The notes beneath the pieces were generated by a model. It saw only the letters and a list, made by a program, of their open reading frames with translations. It was not told where the DNA came from and made no database searches. A program made the translations under genes and the position numbers. From an alpha proteobacterium HIMB114 (GTDB taxonomy: Bacteria > Pseudomonadota > Alphaproteobacteria > Pelagibacterales > Pelagibacteraceae), in NCBI GenBank assembly GCA_000163555.2, contig ADAC02000001.1, positions 1,116,001 through 1,180,000 of the forward strand: DNA of 64,000 nucleotides. The letters run 5' to 3'. Of the stretch, positions 57,200-64,000 are shown one piece after another; the stretch's first letter is position 1; each line of letters starts with the position of its first letter.

Positions 57200-58861
57200 A
57201 TGGATAATAACAGAAAACCACTCGCGTTAAGGTATAGACCTCAAAAGTTTCAAGAACTCATTGGTCAAGATTCAATGGTTATATCTATTCAAAATGCAAT
57301 TAAATTAAAAAGAATCCCAAATGCATATTTACTTACTGGTATTAGAGGAACTGGAAAAACCACAACTGCAAGAATTATAGCTAAAGCTATTAATTGCAAA
57401 GTTGATTTTGCCTCAGATCAAAAATGCAGTGAAGGCGATTTCTGTCATTGTGAGTCTATTACAAACTCTAACCATATAGATATCTTAGAAATGGATGCTG
57501 CATCCAAAACTGGTATTGATGATATAAGAGAAATTTTAGAAGCCTCAAAATATCATCCTTCCACTGCTGAGTACAAAGTTTTTATAATTGACGAAGTTCA
57601 TATGCTTTCAAAACAAGCATTTAATGCCTTACTAAAAACTCTTGAAGAGCCACCACCACATCTAAAATTTATTCTTGCAACTACTGAAGTAAAAAAAATT
57701 CCGGTTACAATTTTGTCAAGATGTCAAAGATTTGATCTCAGAAGAATTAAAGTTGAAGAAATGAAATCATTTCTTAGAAAAATCTGTGATAAAGAAGAAG
57801 CAGATGTTGATGAAAATTCTTTAACCTTAATGTCCAAATCCTCTGAAGGATCAGTTAGAGACGCATTATCTATATTGGATCAAGCAATTATTACTTATAA
57901 TTTAATGGGTGAGAAGGTTACTGAAGACAAAGTTAGAACCATGTTAGGTCTTGCTGATGATACAAAAATTGTAGATTTAATGTCTTATATTGTTGAGGGC
58001 AATATCGAAAAATCAATTAATGCAGTTGAGGAAATTTTTGATATTGGAGCTGATCCCAAATTAGTACTCCATAGTTTACTAGATGTTTGTTATCTTATGA
58101 CAAGAACAAAAACTCTTGGAAAAATTTCAAAAGATTTATCTGTTTCAGAGTCTGATGCTGAAAGATTGAATGTCATGGTTAAAGATTTGGACATGACTTA
58201 TCTTACTATGTTATGGCATTTCTTAATTAAAGGTTTAGAAGATCTAAATTTATATCCAAATCTTTCAATTGCTTTTCAAATGCTTTTAACAAGATTGTGT
58301 CATTTAAAAAATATGCCTGATCCGCAATCAGTTTATGAGAGTAAAGAGGAATCTAAAATAAATACTGAGCATAATAAAACTTCAAATCAAAAAATTAATC
58401 TTCAATCAACAACACAAATTAAAAATGTTTCTCAAGAAATTGAAAGTCCAAAGCAAAATTTAAATCAGAATAATCTGACTTCAAAAATTAATAGTTTTGA
58501 AGAACTCATTTCATTAGTAGAAAAAAAAAAAGAAATTGAACTTAAATTTGATCTTGAAAGAAATATAAGACTTGTAAAATTTTCTGAAGGAAAAATTGAT
58601 ATTGAATTCAATGAAAAATTATCAAAAAATTTTATAAAAAACCTGACTTCACGATTATTAGAGTGGACTGGAAATAGATGGATTATTACATTATCGAAAA
58701 GTAAAGGAGATCAAACAATTTACGAAAAAAAAAATGAAGTAAAAAAAATGCTATTTGAGGATGCCAAAAAAACTGAAATTTATAAAAAGGTTATGGAACT
58801 TTTTCCTAATGCAGAATTAACAAATGTAGAAGAGGTAGGAAAGAAAGAAGAGGATATATAA
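57200..58861 (+). CDS. dnaX: DNA polymerase III subunits gamma/tau
   Basis: Clamp-loader ATPase of the replicative polymerase. I start at the ATG at 57200 (LALRYRPQKFQELIGQ at residues 8-23); a longer frame would read through the SRP RNA and is rejected. Walker A is GIRGTGKTTTARII near residue 48, the zinc cysteines are in CKVDFA..KCSEGDFCHC near residue 67, Walker B is IIDEVHMLS near residue 129, and SRCQRFDLRRI is near residue 173. The 553-residue protein has a K/N-rich linker and a tau-like end. An 11-A tract at codons 441-444 could produce a shorter gamma form by slippage. Confidence 0.97.
   Translation: MDNNRKPLALRYRPQKFQELIGQDSMVISIQNAIKLKRIPNAYLLTGIRGTGKTTTARIIAKAINCKVDFASDQKCSEGDFCHCESITNSNHIDILEMDAASKTGIDDIREILEASKYHPSTAEYKVFIIDEVHMLSKQAFNALLKTLEEPPPHLKFILATTEVKKIPVTILSRCQRFDLRRIKVEEMKSFLRKICDKEEADVDENSLTLMSKSSEGSVRDALSILDQAIITYNLMGEKVTEDKVRTMLGLADDTKIVDLMSYIVEGNIEKSINAVEEIFDIGADPKLVLHSLLDVCYLMTRTKTLGKISKDLSVSESDAERLNVMVKDLDMTYLTMLWHFLIKGLEDLNLYPNLSIAFQMLLTRLCHLKNMPDPQSVYESKEESKINTEHNKTSNQKINLQSTTQIKNVSQEIESPKQNLNQNNLTSKINSFEELISLVEKKKEIELKFDLERNIRLVKFSEGKIDIEFNEKLSKNFIKNLTSRLLEWTGNRWIITLSKSKGDQTIYEKKNEVKKMLFEDAKKTEIYKKVMELFPNAELTNVEEVGKKEEDI
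58521..58531 (+). other. A11 tract, candidate slippage site in dnaX
   Basis: Eleven consecutive A residues cover codons 441-444 of dnaX. Adding one A changes the reading so that after three lysines come arginine, asparagine and a TGA stop, giving 446 residues; losing one A leads to a TAA stop about 12 codons later. E. coli gamma has 431 residues and tau 643, so the truncation point is the right place. Further A runs of 10 (58725-58734) and 8 are in the tail. Confidence 0.45.
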
Positions 58862-59179
58862 ATGGATTTTAGCAAAATGCTTAAGCAGGCGCAGGAAATG
58901 CAACAAAAAATGATGGAAGCAAAAGATGGACTAAAGAATGTAATTGCAGAGGGTGTATCTGGTGGTGGAGCGATTAAAGTTCAAATGAATGGCCATTTTG
59001 AGGTAATAAAAATTGATATTAGTGATGAAATTTTAAAAGAAGAAAAGGGTGTTATGGAAGATTTAATAGTTGCCGCGACTAATAATGCAAAAAAAGAGGT
59101 TGAAGGTAAGACGCAAGAAGAAATGTCCAAACTTACTGGTGGATTTAAAATGCCACCAGGATTTAAGTTTCCGATGTAA
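58862..59179 (+). CDS. ybaB: YbaB/EbfC nucleoid-associated protein
   Basis: Small DNA-binding dimer of 105 residues. The N-terminal coiled coil MLKQAQEMQQKMMEAKDGL, the central AEGVSGGGAIKVQMNGHFEVIKIDIS and the C-terminal MEDLIVAATNNAKKEVEGKTQEEMSKLTGG are family features. It begins one base after the dnaX stop and is followed by recR 2 bases on, the standard dnaX-ybaB-recR order. Confidence 0.97.
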   Translation: MDFSKMLKQAQEMQQKMMEAKDGLKNVIAEGVSGGGAIKVQMNGHFEVIKIDISDEILKEEKGVMEDLIVAATNNAKKEVEGKTQEEMSKLTGGFKMPPGFKFPM

Positions 59180-59181
59180 CG

Positions 59182-59799
59182 ATGAAATTCACTGAACCTG
59201 TATTAGATAACTTAATTAGCCTAATATCACGCCTTCCCGGTTTAGGGCCAAAATCTGCAAGAAGAATTGCATTACATCTTTTTAAGAACAAAGAAAATTT
59301 AATGAAGCCTTTAGCGGATACGCTGGGTATTGCTCATGAAAAAATTTTAAGATGTAAAATTTGTGGCGCTATTAAATCTGTAGATGCAAATTGTACGATT
59401 AGTAAATGTGAATATATCGATAATTCTTATGATCAGCTTTGTATTGTTGAAAATATAGCGGATATGTGGGCAATGGAGGCAACGAATATTTACAAGGGTC
59501 ATTATCATATTCTTGGCGGAACTTTATCGGCCTTAAATGGTTCAGATCCCGAGTCTTTATTGATTGGCTCTCTTATAGACAGAGTAAAAAAAAATAATGT
59601 TAAAGAAGTAATTATTGCAACTTCAGCAACAATCGAGGGTCAGACTACTGCACATTATATTAATGATAGTTTGAAAAACCTAAACATTAAAATTACTAAA
59701 TTAGCACATGGCTTACCAGTTGGAAGCGAGATTGAATATTTAGATGATGGAACATTATTTTCAGCTTTTAAATATAGAAATTCTATAGGAGAAAAGTAA
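59182..59799 (+). CDS. recR: Recombination mediator RecR
   Basis: Acts with RecFO to load RecA on gapped DNA. The helix-hairpin-helix SRLPGLGPKSARRIALHLF is near residue 14, the zinc finger CKICGAIKSVDANCTISKC near residue 58 has the four cysteines, and the Toprim domain starts LCIVENIADMWAMEATNIYKGHYHILGG near residue 86. The length is 205 residues. The gene ends one base before def. Confidence 0.97.
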   Translation: MKFTEPVLDNLISLISRLPGLGPKSARRIALHLFKNKENLMKPLADTLGIAHEKILRCKICGAIKSVDANCTISKCEYIDNSYDQLCIVENIADMWAMEATNIYKGHYHILGGTLSALNGSDPESLLIGSLIDRVKKNNVKEVIIATSATIEGQTTAHYINDSLKNLNIKITKLAHGLPVGSEIEYLDDGTLFSAFKYRNSIGEK

Positions 59800-60315
59800 A
59801 TGTCAGTGTTAGAAATTCTAAAAGAGCCAGATCCAATTCTTAGAAAAAAGTCTGACGAAGTTTCAAAAGTTGATAATGATATTAGAGCGTTGATGGATAA
59901 TATGTTAGAGACGATGTATCAAGCACCAGGTATTGGGCTTGCAGCACCTCAAGTTGGAATTTTAAAGAAAGTAATTGTTATAGATCTTGCAAAAGAGGAT
60001 GAGCCAAAAAAACCATTATTTATTGCAAATCCAAAAATTATTTGGAAGTCTGATGAATTAAGTTCTAGGGAAGAAGGATGCTTATCTATCCCTGGATACT
60101 TTGCGGAAGTAGTTAGACCTACAAAATGCAAACTTCAGTATCTTGATTATGATGGCAAGCAACAAGAGATTGAAGCTGAAGATCTCCTATCTACTTGCAT
60201 TCAGCATGAAGTGGATCATTGTGATGGTGTACTTTTTATCGATTATTTATCAAAGTTAAAAAAAGATATGATTATAAAAAAATTAATTAAAGCAAAAAAA
60301 GAACAACAAGTTTAA
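59800..60315 (+). CDS. def: Peptide deformylase
   Basis: Removes the N-formyl group from new proteins. Motif I is GIGLAAPQVG near residue 46, motif II EEGCLSIPG near residue 93 contributes a metal-ligand cysteine, and motif III QHEVDHCDGVLFID near residue 135 provides the two histidines and the catalytic glutamate. The length is 171 residues. A ribosome-binding site, TAGGAGA, lies before the ATG inside the end of recR. The next gene is fmt, its functional counterpart. Confidence 0.98.
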   Translation: MSVLEILKEPDPILRKKSDEVSKVDNDIRALMDNMLETMYQAPGIGLAAPQVGILKKVIVIDLAKEDEPKKPLFIANPKIIWKSDELSSREEGCLSIPGYFAEVVRPTKCKLQYLDYDGKQQEIEAEDLLSTCIQHEVDHCDGVLFIDYLSKLKKDMIIKKLIKAKKEQQV

Positions 60316-60328
60316 TAATCGAAATATT

Positions 60329-61219
60329 ATGAAAATAGCATTTATGGGAACACCAAGTTTTGCTGTTCCTGCACTTAAAAAAATTAATGAAGTCTTTAAA
60401 GTTGATACTGTATTTACTCAACCTCCAAGAAAATCTAAAAGGGGAATGAAGGAGTTATCGAGCCAAGTTCATGAAATATCAAACCAATTAAATTTAGACG
60501 TCAGAACGCCAAATCGATTAAATGATGATTTAGAATTTTTTAAATCAAAAAAATTTAGTTTAGTAGTTGTAGCTGCCTATGGACAAATTATACCAGATGA
60601 TTTTTTAAAAGAATGTTTGTTTATTAATATTCATGCATCGCTTTTACCAAGCTGGAGGGGTGCAGCTCCTATACAGCGGTCATTAATGAATAAAGATAAA
60701 TCTACAGGGATTTCTATAATGAAAATTGAAAAAGAGCTTGATAGTGGACCAGTTTTACTAAAACAAAGCCTTCCAATAAATATTTACTCTAAGTATGGGG
60801 ATGTTGAGCATAAACTCTCCGAAATCGGATCAGATTTAATTGTAAAAGCTATTGAGCTTATAAATGAGGGGAAATATGAATTTAAAGAACAAAATCATAA
60901 TTTAAAAACATATGCTAAAAAAATTACAAAGGAAGATGAAAAAATTATTTGGAACATGGAAGCCGAAACTGTTGTTGCTCGCATACATGCGCTAGCTCCA
61001 AGCCCTGGGTCATATTTTGATTATAATAATGAAAAATTAAAAATATTCGAGTGTAAGTTATCAGATAAAATAGCGGAAAAACCAGGTCATATTCATATTG
61101 TAGATGAACGCCTTTTTATTGCATGCAAAGATAAATACATTGAAATTTTAGAAATCCAAAAGCCCGGTAAAAATAAACAAAAAATTAAAGAGTTTCTAAA
61201 AGGTTATAAATTTAATTGA
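60329..61219 (+). CDS. fmt: Methionyl-tRNA formyltransferase
   Basis: Formylates initiator Met-tRNA using 10-formyl-tetrahydrofolate. The N-terminal IAFMGTPSFAVPALKKI, the active-site LFINIHASLLPSWRGAAPIQRSLM near residue 98 and the C-terminal domain with RIHALAPSPGSYF near residue 221 are conserved. The length of 296 residues is slightly short. It lies between def and truA and overlaps truA by one base. Confidence 0.97.
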   Translation: MKIAFMGTPSFAVPALKKINEVFKVDTVFTQPPRKSKRGMKELSSQVHEISNQLNLDVRTPNRLNDDLEFFKSKKFSLVVVAAYGQIIPDDFLKECLFINIHASLLPSWRGAAPIQRSLMNKDKSTGISIMKIEKELDSGPVLLKQSLPINIYSKYGDVEHKLSEIGSDLIVKAIELINEGKYEFKEQNHNLKTYAKKITKEDEKIIWNMEAETVVARIHALAPSPGSYFDYNNEKLKIFECKLSDKIAEKPGHIHIVDERLFIACKDKYIEILEIQKPGKNKQKIKEFLKGYKFN

Positions 61220-61956
61220 TGCATCGTTATAAAGCTGTTGTTGAATATAATGGTACAGATTTTGAGGGTTGGCAGTCACAACCCAGTGGAAATACAGTTC
61301 AACAAATAATAGAGAAATCTTTTCTAGAAATACAATTAAATAAAACAAAAATTTTTGGCTCAGGAAGAACAGATTCAGGTGTTCATGCTACAGGACAAGT
61401 TTTTCACTTTGATTATGAGGATAAACTTGATTGTAAAAAAATATTACTTGGACTTAATCATTTTTTAAAAAAAAAAAATATAAGTGTATTATCTTTAGAT
61501 TTCACAAATAATAATTTCGACTCTCGTAGAGATGCAAAATTAAGAACATACACATATAAAATCTTAAACCGCATAGCTTCGCCGGTAATTCTAGAAAATC
61601 AGGTTTGGCATGTAATAAAAAATTTAGATTTTAAATTAATGCAGAAGGCTTCTCAAATATTTCTTGGATCACACGATTTTACAACCTTTAGAGCTTCTTC
61701 TTGTGAAGCTACATCTCCAATCAGAGAAATCATTTATTCAGAATTAAAGAAAAATAATGATCAAATCATTTATATAGTTAAATCAAGATCATTTCTGCAG
61801 CATCAAGTAAGGTCTATGGTTGGTGCCATTAAATTTGTTGGAGAAAAAAAATGGTCATTGAAAGATCTTGATGAAGCTTTAAAATCAAAAAATAGAAATA
61901 ATTGTGCAACACCTGCACCTGCATGTGGTTTGTATTTAGAAAACGTTGAATACTAA
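61219..61956 (+). CDS. truA: tRNA pseudouridine(38-40) synthase
   Basis: Makes pseudouridine at positions 38-40 of tRNA anticodon stems. The ATG at 61219 overlaps the fmt stop as TGATG. YKAVVEYNGTDFEGWQSQPSGNTVQ is at the N-terminus, and the catalytic aspartate is in GSGRTDSGVHATGQV near residue 50. HDFTTFRASSCE near residue 150 and QVRSMVGAIKFVGEKKW near residue 194 are family blocks. The length is 245 residues. Confidence 0.97.
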   Translation: MHRYKAVVEYNGTDFEGWQSQPSGNTVQQIIEKSFLEIQLNKTKIFGSGRTDSGVHATGQVFHFDYEDKLDCKKILLGLNHFLKKKNISVLSLDFTNNNFDSRRDAKLRTYTYKILNRIASPVILENQVWHVIKNLDFKLMQKASQIFLGSHDFTTFRASSCEATSPIREIIYSELKKNNDQIIYIVKSRSFLQHQVRSMVGAIKFVGEKKWSLKDLDEALKSKNRNNCATPAPACGLYLENVEY

Positions 61957-61957
61957 A

Positions 61958-63892
61958 ATGGAAAATAAATTATTATGGAGCGCAGATAAAGCCAGAAAGA
62001 AAAATTCTAGTATAAAAAATTTTGCTGATAAAATTTCTCAGAAATATAAAATTGATTTTAGTGATGACTTTTTAAAATTACATGATTGGTCAATTAAAAA
62101 TCCTTCTAATTTTTGGAGTGAGTATTGGGATTATGCAAATATTATTGGAAAAAAAGGTAATAAAATAATAGATAGTGATAAAGTTTTTTACAAAAATAAA
62201 TTTTTTTCTGACTCTAAAATAAATTTTGCAGAAAACTTATTAATTAAAAATAATAATGATATTGCAATTCATTCATTAAAAGAAAATGGTTTAAATGAGT
62301 CTGTTACTTGGAAAGAGCTTCGTAAAAAAGTTTTTAAAATTTCATCTTTTTTAAATAAAATTGGATTAGTTAAAAATGATCGTGTTGCAGCATATGTGCC
62401 CAATGTTATTGAAACAGTAATAAGCTTTTTAGCAGCTGCTAAAAATGGATGTATATGGTCAAGTTGTTCACCAGATTTCGGCATTCAAGGTATAGTAGAT
62501 CGCTTTAAACAAATAGAGCCAAAAGTTCTTTTTACTTGTGATTATTATTTTTATAATGGGAAAAAAATTGATGTCCTCAATAGGATTCCAGACATTTTAA
62601 AACAAATACCCTCAATAAAAAAAGTTATAGTTTTTAGTTACAACAAGTCAGACTCTACAAAACATGATTACGATAAATTTGATGAAATTTTAAAGGCATC
62701 CGATGAAAACAGTAATTTTGAAAGATTTGAATTTAATCACCCTATTTACATTTTATATTCTAGCGGGACTACAGGGATTCCAAAGTGTATCGTACATGGC
62801 GCTGGCAATGCTTTAATTGAACAAAAAAAGGAACTATCGATTCATTGCGATGTAAAAGAAAACGATAAAGTTTTTTATTTCACAACCACTGGATGGATGA
62901 TGTGGAATTGGCAAGTTGCAGCTTTATCATGTGAGGCATCAATATATTTATATGATGGTTCACCTTTTTATCCCTCTCTTGATGTATTGATTAAATATTG
63001 TGAAAAAAATAAATTCACATTATTTGGTGTTGGTGCAAAATATATTGACCATCTAAAGAATGAAAAATTTGATGGTTTAAAGTACGATTTAAGTAATCTA
63101 AAAACTATTACATCTACAGGATCACCTTTGGTTAGTGAAAGTTTTGAATATATTTATAAAAATATTAAAGAAGATGTTCATTTGTCATCAATTAGTGGAG
63201 GAACGGATATTGTTGGATGTTTAGTAATTGGCAATGTCTTGCAATCTGTTTATGCAGGAGAAATTCAAAGTCCAAGTTTGGGAATTGAAATTGATATTCT
63301 AGATGACGATGGAAATAGTATTTTGAGTAATGAAAAAGGAGAATTGGTTGTTAAAAAACCTTTTCCTTCAATGCCTGTAAAGTTTTGGAATGATTCTGAT
63401 GAGACAAAAATCAAATCTGCATATTTTGAAAAATATAATAATATTTGGCATCACGCTGACTATATTCAAAAAACTAAAAATAAGGGATATATAATTTATG
63501 GAAGATCAGATGCCACATTAAAGCCTGGAGGAGTTAGGATTGGAACTGCAGAAATTTATAGACAGGTTGAAAGTTTTGAGGAAATTTCAGAAGCTTTGGT
63601 TGTCGGACAAGACCATAATGATGATGTAAGGATCGTGCTCTTTGTTAAGCTTAAAGAGGAATTGATTTTAAATGATGAATTAATAAAGAATATTAAATCT
63701 AAAATTAGAAAAAATTGTTCGCCAAGACATGTTCCTTCAATTATTAAAAGTTGCCCAGATATTCCAAGAACCAAAAGTGGAAAAATTGTAGAAATTGCAG
63801 TTAGAAAAATTTTAAATAAACAAAAAATTAATAATATAGAAGCTCTTGCAAATCCAGAAGCATTAGAGTTTTTTGAAAACTTAAAAATTTAA
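61958..63892 (+). CDS. Acetoacetyl-CoA synthetase
   Basis: Acyl-AMP-forming ligase that activates acetoacetate. The N-terminal LHDWSIKNPSNFWSEYWDY near residue 42 and NFAENLL near residue 88 are typical of acetoacetyl-CoA synthetases, and the P-loop-like YILYSSGTTGIPKCIVHGAG is near residue 264. TGWMMWNWQVAALSCEASIYLYDG near residue 310, the hinge YGRSDATLKPGGVRIG near residue 512 and the acylation-controlled lysine in PRTKSGKIVEIAVRK near residue 605 follow. I use the ATG at 61958, 1 base after the truA stop. The length of 644 residues is family-typical. It allows use of acetoacetate as carbon. Confidence 0.93.
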   Translation: MENKLLWSADKARKKNSSIKNFADKISQKYKIDFSDDFLKLHDWSIKNPSNFWSEYWDYANIIGKKGNKIIDSDKVFYKNKFFSDSKINFAENLLIKNNNDIAIHSLKENGLNESVTWKELRKKVFKISSFLNKIGLVKNDRVAAYVPNVIETVISFLAAAKNGCIWSSCSPDFGIQGIVDRFKQIEPKVLFTCDYYFYNGKKIDVLNRIPDILKQIPSIKKVIVFSYNKSDSTKHDYDKFDEILKASDENSNFERFEFNHPIYILYSSGTTGIPKCIVHGAGNALIEQKKELSIHCDVKENDKVFYFTTTGWMMWNWQVAALSCEASIYLYDGSPFYPSLDVLIKYCEKNKFTLFGVGAKYIDHLKNEKFDGLKYDLSNLKTITSTGSPLVSESFEYIYKNIKEDVHLSSISGGTDIVGCLVIGNVLQSVYAGEIQSPSLGIEIDILDDDGNSILSNEKGELVVKKPFPSMPVKFWNDSDETKIKSAYFEKYNNIWHHADYIQKTKNKGYIIYGRSDATLKPGGVRIGTAEIYRQVESFEEISEALVVGQDHNDDVRIVLFVKLKEELILNDELIKNIKSKIRKNCSPRHVPSIIKSCPDIPRTKSGKIVEIAVRKILNKQKINNIEALANPEALEFFENLKI

Positions 63893-64000
63893 TTTTCAAT
63901 TAAAGCTTTAACATGTTCATAGGCACTTTCTTTAAGCGCATCAAGATCATAACCACCTTCCAAGATTGAAACTATTCTGCCATCGCAAATGTTATCGGCT
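63889..64000 (-). CDS. Histone deacetylase family protein, C-terminal end (partial)
   Basis: The minus strand encodes the last 36 residues of a protein cut by the window edge. The sequence GRIVSILEGGYDLDALKESAYEHVKALIEN matches the C-terminal signature of bacterial histone-deacetylase/acetoin-utilisation (AcuC-like) amidohydrolases, where (G/R)xVSxLEGGYD contains active-site glycines. The stop codon overlaps the acetoacetyl-CoA synthetase stop by three bases on opposite strands. The substrate cannot be judged from this fragment. Confidence 0.85.
   Translation of the reverse strand, partial: ADNICDGRIVSILEGGYDLDALKESAYEHVKALIEN

Overview
This 64 kb window is chromosomal DNA from a streamlined, very AT-rich alphaproteobacterium. 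I would place it in the SAR11 clade (Pelagibacterales, 'Candidatus Pelagibacter'-like). Reasons: genes are almost end to end, with many ATGA or one-base overlaps and no gap over 200 bp; codon use is extremely A/T-rich and proteins are K/N/I-rich; alphaproteobacterial gene orders are conserved (rplS-leuCDB, sdhCDAB, mdh-sucCDAB-lpd, priA-atpHAGDC, rplU-rpmA-obgE-proBA-nadD-rsfS-rlmH-ctpA-rppH, metXW, dnaX-ybaB-recR, def-fmt-truA); and there are no insertion sequences, prophages, CRISPR arrays or obvious genomic islands.

Layout. 0-3.6 kb: rplS and leucine synthesis (leuCDB). 3.7-18.3 kb: energy metabolism on the + strand (sdhCDAB, mmsA, asd, mdh, sucCD, sucAB, lpd). 18.4-25.2 kb: priA and the F1 ATP synthase operon atpHAGDC. 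25.2-33.0 kb: a long minus-strand operon led by rplU from a near-consensus promoter, running to rppH and meeting atpC tail to tail, plus gloB. 33-38.3 kb: a methyltransferase, metXW (minus, with a SAM-II-type riboswitch leader), divergent hisC-tyrA, and plsC. 38.3-44.7 kb: lysA, a 37-residue LptM-like lipoprotein, argH, a TlpA-like thioredoxin, small membrane proteins, an esterase, an HNH protein, coq7, dsbB and a YqaA/DedA membrane protein. 44.7-53 kb: tRNA-Leu(CAA) abutting an acyl-CoA ligase, an orphan 38-residue lysine-rich peptide gene with its own complete transcription unit, a CarD regulator with a lysine-rich tail, and the fdxA/TerB/helicase operon, followed by NlpC, zinc-finger and TauE genes. 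53-64 kb: EF-hand, AmpG-like and cytochrome c genes, kdsB-pheA, SRP RNA, dnaX-ybaB-recR, def-fmt-truA, acetoacetyl-CoA synthetase and the cut end of a histone-deacetylase-family gene.

The genes are mostly core metabolism: complex II, 2-oxoglutarate dehydrogenase, succinyl-CoA synthetase and malate dehydrogenase feed respiration and the ATP synthase; leu, pro, met, lys, arg, Phe/Tyr and his genes supply amino acids. The more unusual content is regulatory and small: the SAM-II leader whose ribosome-binding site is separated from metX by a perfect hairpin, a hairpin that could mask the atpH ribosome-binding site, the curved-DNA, hairpin-led lysine-rich peptide gene, an A11 tract in dnaX placed where slippage would give a gamma-like product, and two structural RNA genes (tRNA-Leu, SRP RNA) that end within 1 and about 9 bases of the next start codon.
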